This document shows, piece after piece, positions 1-7,804 of a stretch of 32,231 nucleotides of DNA. The notes under the pieces are model-generated. The model had not been told where the DNA came from and did not search any database. It worked only from the letters and a program-made list of their open reading frames with translations. The DNA comes from an uncultured Fidelibacterota bacterium (GTDB taxonomy: Bacteria; Fidelibacterota; UBA8477; JABMPR01), in NCBI GenBank assembly GCA_937888365.1, contig CALBFA010000078.1:1-32231 (forward strand), in the 5' to 3' direction. Each line of letters starts with the position of its first letter. The stretch's first letter is position 1. A program made the position numbers and the translations under genes.

Positions 1-133
1 CAACGACTTTTTTTCAAAATCAATAGGGTTACATTAATTTTGAGTCAATGCGTATCCGAGTAATTAACAATACGACTACTTGCATAATACAATATTATGG
101 AATATTTTTATGCCTTGAAGAAAAGGAGCAAAT

Positions 134-724
134 ATGAATTTTGACATGCAGAGAATTTCTGAAGTTACGGCCTTAGCTACCACTATTTTAGGTTTTATTG
201 GCGGGTTAGTTTTATACTTTAAACCCACACTTTTGGTAAACGCTAACCATTCTCTTGACAAATGGTACTCGACTAGAAAACAGCTTAAATCATTTGAAAT
301 AATGAGAGAAACCGATAGTTTCTACTTTAAATATAATAAAGTTTTTGGGACTATTATGCTTATAGGTACTTTCTATTTACTCTATATATTTTTTACGGAA
401 CTCAAAAGTTTTACACCGATGATTAAAGCGACGCCTGGATCACAACTGTTTTTATTTTGGGATATTAGTCTTAATGCCTTTCGTTATTTCGTGATTATTT
501 TTAGCATCGCAGGTACTCCCGTATGGCTATTACTCATATTTTCTCCTTTCACGCTTCAGCGATTAAATGAGTATATGAATCGGTGGATATCATCGAGAAT
601 GTGGTTAATGAAATTTGATGAAATGCATTATAGTGTTGATGGATTTGTAATCAAAAACCATAAAATTATTGGTACGCTTGTTGTACTTACTTCTCTTTTG
701 CTTTTTCTAGTCGCTGTTTTATAA
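134..724 (+). CDS. Small integral membrane protein with internal repeat, function unknown
   Basis: 196-residue protein with about four hydrophobic segments (roughly residues 10-32, 70-92, 112-140 and 177-196). I do not recognise a functional family. The two halves resemble each other: each has a hydrophobic helix, a polar stretch with a W-x-S-x-R pattern (WYSTR near 44, WISSR near 151), and then a short N/H-K-hydrophobic-hydrophobic-G-T motif (NKVFGT, HKIIGT) opening the next helix. This suggests a duplicated two-helix unit. There are no catalytic motifs. The ATG at 134 has a strong ribosome binding site (AAAAGGA, 121-127), so the start is secure. The gene stands alone; the clc gene follows after 113 bp. 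That it is a real gene is well supported; the function is unknown. Confidence 0.8.
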   Translation: MNFDMQRISEVTALATTILGFIGGLVLYFKPTLLVNANHSLDKWYSTRKQLKSFEIMRETDSFYFKYNKVFGTIMLIGTFYLLYIFFTELKSFTPMIKATPGSQLFLFWDISLNAFRYFVIIFSIAGTPVWLLLIFSPFTLQRLNEYMNRWISSRMWLMKFDEMHYSVDGFVIKNHKIIGTLVVLTSLLLFLVAVL

Positions 725-757
725 GCAAAAGAGTTTACACCTTCAACAGACAACTTC

Positions 758-778
758 AACTCAAACTAATTTTGAGTT
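758..778 (+). terminator. Possible weak hairpin terminator between the first gene and clc
   Basis: Perfect 8-bp inverted repeat AACTCAAA / TTTGAGTT with a 5-nt loop, followed by a T-rich stretch interrupted by A and G. The stem is AT-rich, so it is weak as an intrinsic terminator. It could also be an operator upstream of clc. I found no convincing clc promoter in 725-837. Confidence 0.35.
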
Positions 779-837
779 ATTTTGTTATCTCTAATTTTTT
801 ATTAAAATATTTTTTCACAGAGAGATATTAGGTTTAA

Positions 838-2922
838 ATGAGTTCCACTGCTCATATTGCTTTGGCAAAAAAATTACGCAAGCGTAGAGAACGCTATATA
901 TGGATTCAAAAGATTTTATTAAAGATAAAATCTTTTGATCAACTTTTTGTCATAATTATTGCAACGATTATTGGCTTATTTGCGGGTATTATTTCCGCTG
1001 GATTTAGATCGTTAATCGACTTATTTCGCGAACTATTTTGGCATAAAGGTGCCCTAATTGATGTCTACCGCGCAGCTCCTCTCTATTTAAAAATTGGCGT
1101 CCCAGCATTTGGTGGCGGTGCAGTCGCTTGGTTTGTGAATAGATTTGCTCCAGAAGCAAAAGGGCATGGTGTCCCTGAAGTCATGAATGCTGTGGCAACT
1201 CAAAATGGTTTTATTCGCATGAGAGTTGTTATAATCAAGGGTTTTGCTTCTGCGATGTCCATTGCAACAGGGGCTTCAGTAGGCCGAGAAGGTCCAATTG
1301 TTCAAATTGGTTCGGCCTTTGGATCAACAATTGGACAGCTTTTCCAAGTATCTACTCGTAGAATGAAAACCTTTATCGGTTGCGGTGCAGCTGCAGGTAT
1401 CGCAGCTACTTTTAATGCTCCCATTGCGGGAGCCTTATTCGCATCTGAAGTTATTTTAGGTGATTTTAGCGCAGCTGCCATCGGTCCAATTATTGTCGCC
1501 TCAGTTTTTGGGACGGTTGTTAGTCGGGCAATATATGGCGATTTCCCTGCATTTATTCCGCCCCAATATATGCTACACTCTCCTTTAGAAATTATTTTCT
1601 ATGTCATACTCGGCGTAATTACAGGAGTAGTCGCCTGGATATTTATTCGCACGCTCTACAAATCTGAAGATTTATTTGATAGCTGGAAAGCACATGTCGC
1701 TATTAAAGGACTTTTAGGTGGAGCCATATTAGGAATATTTGCACTTTATTTACCTCAAGTTTTAGGTGTTGGCTATGAAACAATGGATATTGTATTAAGT
1801 GGAAATATTGGTTTCTTTTTGGCGGTAGGTTTAGTTTTCGCTAAATTATTTGCAACAAGCTTGTCAATGGGTTTTGGAGCCTCTGGTGGTGTATTTGCTC
1901 CCTCTCTATTTATTGGATCCATGTTGGGTGGTGCCTTAGGAACTCTATTTCATACTATGTTTCCAGAAATAACGGCCAACAGCGGTGCTTATGCCCTCGT
2001 CGGTATGGCGGCAATGGTTGCGGCGACAACGCATGCCCCCATAACAGCAGTTCTTATTATTTTTGAGATGACAACCGAATATTCTGTAATTTTGCCTTTA
2101 ATGATCTCCAGTATTATAGCGATGATTATTTCATCCTATCTTTTGAATGATGCCAATATTTACACTATCAAATTATTGAGGCGTGGAATTGATATCTTTG
2201 GCGGAAAAGATATCAATATCTTAGACAAAATTAGTGTGAGTTCGCTCAAAAATACACTTTTTGAAACCGTGTCAGAAACACTTTTATTAGCAGATCTACT
2301 CAATATTATTTCCGCAAGTCAAGGGACAAATTATTATGTAAAGAACGAGGATGATCAGCTCACTGGCATTATTACGCATTCGTCCATGAGACGCTATTTA
2401 AATCATCATGAGGACATCCCCGATGATGCCCAGGCGAGTGATATGATGAATCGTAATTTCACCGTTATATATGATGAGACACCCATTCATGAAGTGTTGC
2501 GTCTTATGATACAAATGGATTTAGAGGCATTACCCGTTGTGGATACCAATAATTATATGAATGGCGAAGTTGAACGCTCATCAATAATGAGTCAGTATCA
2601 AGAATCACTCATACAAGTTGAGTCTGCTAAAGTAATTGCTAAATCAATTAAATTCCTTAAAAAACAATATCATGAAAAACTAGAAGTCCTTCCAGGATTT
2701 AATATTGCAAGAATCAATACACCCTCACAATTTGTAAATCAGACTTTAAAATCACTGAATGCTCGTCAAGTCTATGGCGTTGATATTTTATTGATTCGGC
2801 GAAACCTTGACGGCAAGGAATTTGACGTTATTCCAAAACCCAACGATAAACTATTATTATCAGATCAGCTCTTAGTATTTGGAGAAAGAAAGAAAGTTGA
2901 CCATATCTGTTCAATGATATAA
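838..2922 (+). CDS. CLC-family chloride channel with C-terminal CBS and RCK_C domains
   Basis: 694-residue inner-membrane anion channel or transporter. The CLC membrane domain covers about residues 35-445 and shows the selectivity and gating signatures GHGVPE (109-114), GREGP (149-153, gating glutamate E151) and FNAPIAG (192-198). The position equivalent to the E. coli ClcA proton glutamate (E203) is valine (V205, in FASEV), which is typical of channels rather than Cl-/H+ exchangers. A CBS pair follows (about 450-575), then a TrkA-C/RCK_C-like domain (about 615-694), both usual sites for nucleotide or ion sensing. The N-terminus is basic and cytosolic. The ATG at 838 has AGG five bases upstream. 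The gene ends at a bidirectional terminator shared with the convergent STAS gene. The family call is very secure; channel mode is inferred. Confidence 0.95.
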   Translation: MSSTAHIALAKKLRKRRERYIWIQKILLKIKSFDQLFVIIIATIIGLFAGIISAGFRSLIDLFRELFWHKGALIDVYRAAPLYLKIGVPAFGGGAVAWFVNRFAPEAKGHGVPEVMNAVATQNGFIRMRVVIIKGFASAMSIATGASVGREGPIVQIGSAFGSTIGQLFQVSTRRMKTFIGCGAAAGIAATFNAPIAGALFASEVILGDFSAAAIGPIIVASVFGTVVSRAIYGDFPAFIPPQYMLHSPLEIIFYVILGVITGVVAWIFIRTLYKSEDLFDSWKAHVAIKGLLGGAILGIFALYLPQVLGVGYETMDIVLSGNIGFFLAVGLVFAKLFATSLSMGFGASGGVFAPSLFIGSMLGGALGTLFHTMFPEITANSGAYALVGMAAMVAATTHAPITAVLIIFEMTTEYSVILPLMISSIIAMIISSYLLNDANIYTIKLLRRGIDIFGGKDINILDKISVSSLKNTLFETVSETLLLADLLNIISASQGTNYYVKNEDDQLTGIITHSSMRRYLNHHEDIPDDAQASDMMNRNFTVIYDETPIHEVLRLMIQMDLEALPVVDTNNYMNGEVERSSIMSQYQESLIQVESAKVIAKSIKFLKKQYHEKLEVLPGFNIARINTPSQFVNQTLKSLNARQVYGVDILLIRRNLDGKEFDVIPKPNDKLLLSDQLLVFGERKKVDHICSMI

Positions 2923-2944
2923 TATTGATTCCTCGCAATATTTA

Positions 2945-2980
2945 AGTAAAAAACTCCCAAATATTTGGGAGTTTTTTACT
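2945..2980. terminator. Bidirectional intrinsic terminator, 36-bp perfect palindrome
   Basis: Perfect 36-bp inverted repeat: an A-run, ACTCCCAAAT, ATTTGGGAGT and a T-run. The GC-bearing core CTCCCAAA/TTTGGGAG is flanked by A6 on one side and T6 on the other, so it works in both directions. It lies between the convergent clc (+) and STAS (-) genes and should end both transcripts. Confidence 0.9.
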
Positions 2981-2995
2981 AAATACTTTTTCAAT

Positions 2996-3340
2996 TTAGA
3001 AGGCTTTAAATGCTTCTTCTTCACTCTCCACGATTTGAAATATGCCTTCAAGTTTGCTGACTCTTATCAATGATTTGATTCGAGGTTGCGGATCAATTAA
3101 AAACAACTTCCCTTCGCGAAGATCGGCTTGTCTTTTTGCAAATAACAATCCACCTAAACCAGTACTATCGACCATTTTGACATTTTTCATATCGATTAGA
3201 ATATGTTGAAATTTTGTCTCACCATCACCAATAGCGATAAACACATCTCTTTTAAATTCTTTCACACCGACAACGTCAAAAACTGTATCAACCACATGAA
3301 TAATTAACGCGTTGTCTCTAATTTGGGTTTTAAACTTCAT
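2996..3340 (-). CDS. STAS-domain protein, anti-sigma factor antagonist type
   Basis: 114-residue single-domain STAS protein of the SpoIIAA/RsbV type. The conserved site VDSTGLGGLL (57-66) carries the serine (S59) that a partner serine kinase normally phosphorylates; when unphosphorylated, such proteins bind an anti-sigma factor or another switch partner. The length is that of a bare STAS domain. No anti-sigma kinase, phosphatase or sigma factor gene lies nearby, so the partner is unknown. The start ATG has AAGGAAG upstream (about 3347-3353). The predicted leader is about 75 nt and contains a stable hairpin. Transcription diverges from the SLC12 gene. Confidence 0.9.
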   Translation of the reverse strand: MKFKTQIRDNALIIHVVDTVFDVVGVKEFKRDVFIAIGDGETKFQHILIDMKNVKMVDSTGLGGLLFAKRQADLREGKLFLIDPQPRIKSLIRVSKLEGIFQIVESEEEAFKAF

Positions 3341-3362
3341 ACTTTTACTTCCTTAATGCACC

Positions 3363-3383
3363 AGACACCTTGGGAAGGTGTCT
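3363..3383 (-). other. Hairpin in the leader of the STAS gene
   Basis: Perfect 9-bp stem AGACACCTT / AAGGTGTCT closed by a 3-nt loop. It sits between the predicted promoter (3422-3449) and the ribosome binding site of the STAS gene, ending about 22 nt before the start codon. No T-run follows on either strand, so it is not an intrinsic terminator. It may stabilise the mRNA 5' end or affect ribosome access. Confidence 0.5.
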
Positions 3384-3421
3384 CATTATTAGTCAGACCC
3401 TGCTGTCTATTGACTGCTGCC

Positions 3422-3449
3422 AATATATTTTCAAGGGCACATTCTCCAA
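3422..3449 (-). promoter_or_regulatory. Predicted sigma70-type promoter of the STAS gene
   Basis: On the minus strand, -35 TTGGAG (3444-3449), a 16-bp spacer and -10 TATATT (3422-3427), followed by a GC-containing discriminator starting GGCAGC. The same 16-bp geometry and TATATT box occur at both tRNA genes and at rimP. Confidence 0.55.
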
Positions 3450-3622
3450 GTACAATCTTAGTTTATTATTTTTTCAAACTAAATAAAAACACTCATCAAT
3501 TGAAATATTATTACAAATCATGCTATTACTTTATTTCGCATTATTTCAAATATTATCACCGCGACAGGTTTATTTTATTTAACTTTAATCAATAAATATC
3601 GTTAAATATACAAAATAATTTA

Positions 3623-3651
3623 TTGACACAACGTTCCAATAAATCTAATAT
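3623..3651 (+). promoter_or_regulatory. Near-consensus sigma70 promoter of the SLC12 gene
   Basis: -35 TTGACA (3623-3628, perfect consensus), a 17-bp spacer and -10 TAATAT (3646-3651). The predicted start is near 3658, giving a leader of about 64 nt before the ATG at 3722. Confidence 0.75.
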
Positions 3652-3721
3652 TCCCTATGAATCATTCGACAATACGATAAGCTTACTATTTTAATATTTC
3701 ACGATAATAAAGGGACATTCA

Positions 3722-5935
3722 ATGTCAGATAATAAAAGAAGTTTAGGAACTTTTGATGGTGTTTTTACACCCACAATTCTAACAATCCTTGGTGTTATTA
3801 TGTACTTACGGATGGGTTGGGTCGTGGGAAATGCTGGTTTTGGCGGCGCCATACTCATCATCGTTTTAGCTAAAATTATTACCATCAGTACTGGATTTTC
3901 AATATCCTCGATGGCTACTAACTCCAAAGTCGGTGCAGGTGGATTCTATTCCTTAATTTCACGTTCTTTAGGATTAGAGGTCGGCAGTGCCGTCGGTATT
4001 CCACTATTCCTCTCTCAAGCCCTCGGTGGTGCATTATATATCGTCGGTTTTACGGAAGCATGGTTGGCAATTTTTCCATTGCACAGTGCTATATTGGTCT
4101 CTGTATCAGTTTTGTCTATTGCTTTTATTATTAGCATTATCGGAGCACAATTCGCTATGCGTAGCCAATATTTAATTATGGCGATTATCTCCTTATCCTT
4201 GCTATCTTTGTTTCTTGGGGCGACACCCGAAACGATTGAATTAACTACAATAGGCTCTTTTCCTAATGCAAGTTTTTGGACTGTTTTTGCCATATTTTTC
4301 CCCGCTGTAACAGGTATTTCCGCAGGAGCGGCGATGTCTGGGGAGTTGAAAGACCCGGGTAAATCATTACCTCTTGGAATTTTATCAGCTATTGGAATTG
4401 GCTTTGTTATCTATGTGGCTGTCGCTTTTTGGTTGGACCGTTTAGCCACTACCGAACAACTATTAACCAATAATGTCATTATGTTCCAAATTTCAAGATG
4501 GCATTATTTAATTGTTGCGGGCGTGTTAGGTGCAACCTTTTCCAGCGCATTAGGAAGTATTTTAGGTGCACCGCGAACATTGATGGCTATGGGACAAGAT
4601 AAAGCCATACCATTTCATAAAACGATGAGTAAAACGTATTTAGGCGGCGAACCAATTCCCGCATTAATTTTTACATTTATCATTATTCTGGTTTGTTTAC
4701 TGTTGGCTGACTTAGATACTATCGCTCCCCTATTGACGATGTTTTTTCTGGTTACATATACAACCATTAACGTCGCTGTTGCCATTGAAAACGGTCTTGG
4801 AATCCCCTCCTTTCGTCCTCGCTTTAAAACACCACTTTGGGTTTCCATTATTGGTGCGATTTGGGGGATTATTGTCATGTTTTTAATCGATCCTCTATTT
4901 GCTGGAGTTGCCTGGATTCTAGTTTTAATTTTCTACATTATTCAAATAAAAAGACGCCTTCTAACACCCTGGGGCGACATTCGAATTGGTATCTTTAATG
5001 CCATTGCTGAGTGGGGAGCACGCAAGGTTTCTCTATTCTCTAAAAACCCAAAAACATGGAAACCAAATGTAATGGTTCCCATCGAAGATCCCCAAAACTG
5101 GCCATTGTTAATGAATTTTTTAAGAGATTTAGTCTTCCCATCAGGAACTATTAGATTGTTTTCGGTACGCCTTTTAGATGAAGGAGTTCATGTCATCGTT
5201 CGTGGAATAGCAGGTCAACTTTTCGGGAAAAGGTTTCAAGAAAAAGAACAAAAAAGAATTCAACAAGCCGAGATTGAAGTTAATACCATTGAAACTCAAC
5301 TTGAAAATCTACTAGCTCCCGTACAGGCAGAAGGCTTGCTCGCCACCTCAACAGTTATTGAATGTAATAACTTTTTAGAAGGAATGAGTATTATTACCCA
5401 AGTCATGCGCGGGATGCACTTCCCACCCAATATGATTTTTTTAACCTTGAGTTTTGACAATAAAAAAGACGATAAAGTTGAAGAAATGATAACCATTGCT
5501 GTCAGAGAGAAACTCGGAATTGTCATTTTTTCTCAACACCCTCGTTCTGCATTAGGGCATCAACAAGTTGTTAATATTTGGTTACGAATGAGTAGTCCTA
5601 ATAAAGATTTAACAGTACTTCTAGCCCTTCAACTAAAAAATAATTGGCGATGCAAACTCTGCTTTATTACCGTCGTTTCGGATGAGTCTCAGAAGGATAA
5701 CTATAAAATTATACTCGAACGACTCATTGATCGCACGAGAATGCCAAGTGATACGGAAAGTCTCGTACTTGTGGGAGATTTTGCACAATGTCTGAGAGAA
5801 GCTCCTGTCGCTGATCTAAATATTTTCGGATTAAGCAACGAACTAAACGCCAACATCATGCACGATTTAGCCGACAATGCAAATACATCATGCCTTTTTA
5901 TTCGTGATGGCGGTGACGAAAGTATGGTCGTCTAG
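3722..5935 (+). CDS. SLC12-type cation-chloride cotransporter-like permease
   Basis: 737-residue membrane transporter of the APC superfamily resembling the SLC12 (Na-K-Cl / amino acid) group. The N-terminus GTFDGVFTPTILTILGVIMY followed by RMGWVVGNAG matches the first-helix signature of that group. About 12 hydrophobic segments run to residue 420. A soluble C-terminal region of about 310 residues follows, as in eukaryotic SLC12 proteins; its alternating beta/alpha pattern recalls a USP-like fold. The substrate cannot be read from sequence: cations with chloride, or amino acids, are both possible. The ATG at 3722 follows AAAGGGA (3709-3715). The gene has its own strong promoter and a clear downstream terminator, so it is monocistronic. 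Together with CLC it suggests osmotic or chloride homeostasis, which is inference. Confidence 0.9.
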   Translation: MSDNKRSLGTFDGVFTPTILTILGVIMYLRMGWVVGNAGFGGAILIIVLAKIITISTGFSISSMATNSKVGAGGFYSLISRSLGLEVGSAVGIPLFLSQALGGALYIVGFTEAWLAIFPLHSAILVSVSVLSIAFIISIIGAQFAMRSQYLIMAIISLSLLSLFLGATPETIELTTIGSFPNASFWTVFAIFFPAVTGISAGAAMSGELKDPGKSLPLGILSAIGIGFVIYVAVAFWLDRLATTEQLLTNNVIMFQISRWHYLIVAGVLGATFSSALGSILGAPRTLMAMGQDKAIPFHKTMSKTYLGGEPIPALIFTFIIILVCLLLADLDTIAPLLTMFFLVTYTTINVAVAIENGLGIPSFRPRFKTPLWVSIIGAIWGIIVMFLIDPLFAGVAWILVLIFYIIQIKRRLLTPWGDIRIGIFNAIAEWGARKVSLFSKNPKTWKPNVMVPIEDPQNWPLLMNFLRDLVFPSGTIRLFSVRLLDEGVHVIVRGIAGQLFGKRFQEKEQKRIQQAEIEVNTIETQLENLLAPVQAEGLLATSTVIECNNFLEGMSIITQVMRGMHFPPNMIFLTLSFDNKKDDKVEEMITIAVREKLGIVIFSQHPRSALGHQQVVNIWLRMSSPNKDLTVLLALQLKNNWRCKLCFITVVSDESQKDNYKIILERLIDRTRMPSDTESLVLVGDFAQCLREAPVADLNIFGLSNELNANIMHDLADNANTSCLFIRDGGDESMVV

Positions 5936-5962
5936 GCGACTTTTTATCAACAACTCCACATT

Positions 5963-6003
5963 ATCTAAACGCTAGACCTCTTTCTAATTTCTAGCGTTTA
6001 GAT
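5963..6003 (+). terminator. Intrinsic terminator of the SLC12 gene
   Basis: Perfect 14-bp stem ATCTAAACGCTAGA / TCTAGCGTTTAGAT with a 13-nt loop, followed by a T-rich tract (TTAACTTTTATTTTCT). It starts 28 bp after the stop codon. Confidence 0.85.
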
Positions 6004-6037
6004 TTAACTTTTATTTTCTAAACCATTTAATTGAGTT

Positions 6038-6043
6038 TATAAT
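6038..6043 (+). promoter_or_regulatory. Consensus -10 box placing transcription start at the acyltransferase ATG
   Basis: Perfect TATAAT with only six bases (GCAGGG) between it and the ATG at 6050. A start seven bases downstream of the box would fall on the A of the start codon, giving a leaderless mRNA. No good -35 is visible at 17-18 bp spacing. Confidence 0.5.
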
Positions 6044-6049
6044 GCAGGG

Positions 6050-7663
6050 ATGATTAAAACAAAACTTCTTTATCAATTTCTACTGAATGTCGTATCGTTT
6101 ATTTTTGGCCCCCTATTATTGCTGAATATTTTCTCGGAAAGTCATTTTCAATTTCATGTGCTAGGATTTATCGTTTCCCTTTTTGGCTTTTTCCTTTACT
6201 TCCGCGCTATTACAGATATTCTGCATTTTGGACAAGGATTTCCACTTTTCGGACTTTTTCCTAAGCGCCTTGTAAATCAGGGACTTTATACCAATAATCG
6301 ACATCCCATTATTTGGGCAACTTTATTGTATATTTTAGGCTTATTGATGTCTTATTCCCTTGATTATGCAACAATCACTATATTATTATCCATGACTTTC
6401 ATTTTATTAACCACCTATACTAAGATTATGATTGATCGAAAATTGTTGCGCTTGTTTAATGAAGATTTTATCACCTATAAAAATAGCGTCCCGTTTCTAA
6501 AATGGAAATTTATCAAATCGTCTGACATCAAAATTTCGCTCGCTCATCAAATTGTTTGGTTCTTTTCCGTCATTTTCTTCAGTATAAAATATCGAATATC
6601 TGTAACTGGGTTTCATCATATTCCCCTAAAACCGCCGTTTGTTGTTGTTGCACCCCATCAATGCTACTTCGACCCTTTCCTTTTCGGTGGATTCATTCCT
6701 TACAAAGTTCATTATATTACGACAGCCGATGTCTTTAAATCGAAATTCTTAAAATTTGGACTCGATGCGATTGGTACTATTCCCATTCGACGACACGTCC
6801 AAGATTTAAAAGCCATCCGAAAAATGTTAAATTTAGTCAAACGAGGTCAACCCGTTGGTATTTTTCCCGAAGGCGGTCGAACCATGGATGGCCGACCTCT
6901 CGAAATCGCTCCCGAAACCATAAAATTTATTCAAAAATGCAATGCACCTATTTTGCCATTGAAAATGAAAGGTGCCTTTGAAATTTGGCCTAGATGGTCA
7001 AAGGTACGACGATCAGGGAAAGTTGAGATTGAGTTTCAACCGGTTATTCCTGTTGAAGATCAAGGGGATTTAGACACACTTACGAAACGTATTAAATCCT
7101 CGATTTTTTATGACGAAACCAACTATTCTCCCACGACCTCTAAAAGGCGAGGGCATGGACTCAATGAATTGCTTTGGTCGTGTCCAGAATGCCATGAAAA
7201 CGATACAATTCAAAGTGATGGGAAAATGTCGATTTCCTGTCGTCATTGTCATGAACAATGGGACGTCTCTCCAAAGCTTCATTTAATTGGGAAACAATCA
7301 TTTACAATCGCATCATGGCTTGATACGATTCGATCTGATATTTCGCCGTTAAAATCATTCGATCCCGAATATGATTTTGAACCAGATGAAAATGCCTATC
7401 TTTTTTCAGATGTTCTATCCTATATCATTGATGACGAAGTTATCACTACGGAAAATTTATCGTTAATGATGACGAATAAAAACATTGTATTATTTCAAAA
7501 TACTAAAGTATTAGAAATATTCCCTTTTCAAGGCATCACATATTTCTCAAAGGATTTTCATCATAAATTGTCTATCGCTTTGAAAAGAATTCGCTACACT
7601 TTCGCTTTGCAGAAAACCGATATCCAAATGAAATGGTTTGATTACTTTAATAAATTGAAATAA
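6050..7663 (+). CDS. Fusion: ICMT/PEMT-like membrane methyltransferase domain + PlsC-type acyltransferase + zinc ribbon
   Basis: 537 residues in at least three parts. Residues 1-150 are membrane-spanning and carry GLYTNNRHPIIW (79-90, with the RHP motif) and EDFITYKNSVPFL (138-150), both typical of isoprenylcysteine carboxyl methyltransferase / phospholipid methyltransferase domains. Residues about 165-345 form a PlsC-like lysophosphatidate acyltransferase domain with the HX4D motif (H203-D208) and FPEGGRT (272-278). Residues 378-400 form a zinc ribbon (C378, C381, C397, C400). The last 110 residues look like a small beta-rich PH-like domain, a weaker call. A plausible role is two-step lipid modification in the inner membrane. 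The gene has no spaced Shine-Dalgarno sequence and may be leaderless. Confidence 0.85.
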   Translation: MIKTKLLYQFLLNVVSFIFGPLLLLNIFSESHFQFHVLGFIVSLFGFFLYFRAITDILHFGQGFPLFGLFPKRLVNQGLYTNNRHPIIWATLLYILGLLMSYSLDYATITILLSMTFILLTTYTKIMIDRKLLRLFNEDFITYKNSVPFLKWKFIKSSDIKISLAHQIVWFFSVIFFSIKYRISVTGFHHIPLKPPFVVVAPHQCYFDPFLFGGFIPYKVHYITTADVFKSKFLKFGLDAIGTIPIRRHVQDLKAIRKMLNLVKRGQPVGIFPEGGRTMDGRPLEIAPETIKFIQKCNAPILPLKMKGAFEIWPRWSKVRRSGKVEIEFQPVIPVEDQGDLDTLTKRIKSSIFYDETNYSPTTSKRRGHGLNELLWSCPECHENDTIQSDGKMSISCRHCHEQWDVSPKLHLIGKQSFTIASWLDTIRSDISPLKSFDPEYDFEPDENAYLFSDVLSYIIDDEVITTENLSLMMTNKNIVLFQNTKVLEIFPFQGITYFSKDFHHKLSIALKRIRYTFALQKTDIQMKWFDYFNKLK

Positions 7664-7804
7664 CATTTTTCTTATTTATTTATTTCTGTAACAACATCGG
7701 ATCTCTTTAGCTTCCTGATACGTCGATTGATTTCTCTCGCTATTTAGTTTCTTTTCTATTTCATATTGCCGTTTATCTTGTCGGAAAATCAAATAGAGGT
7801 CTGC

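Larger units (their letters stand above)
3341..3721. other. Divergent intergenic region between STAS and SLC12 genes
   Basis: This 381-bp gap holds the leader hairpin and promoter of the STAS gene and the promoter and leader of the SLC12 gene. The section 3450-3610 is very AT-rich and shows nothing further that I can support. An open frame on the plus strand here begins inside the antisense of the STAS gene and looks non-coding. Confidence 0.7.

Noticed and set aside
1-133. Possible end of an upstream gene or a divergent gene start
   Set aside because: Short open frames exist in several phases, but none shows a recognisable sequence or ribosome binding site.
3323-3595. Open plus-strand frame of 90 codons in the STAS/SLC12 intergenic region
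   Set aside because: It begins on the antisense of the STAS start, crosses the STAS leader and promoter, has no ribosome binding site and has a composition typical of AT-rich non-coding DNA.
7766-7804. Thirteen-codon N-terminal extension of the OPT transporter from a TTG
   Set aside because: There is no ribosome binding site for the TTG, whereas the GTG at 7805 has AGAGG at ideal spacing and gives the family's usual N-terminus.
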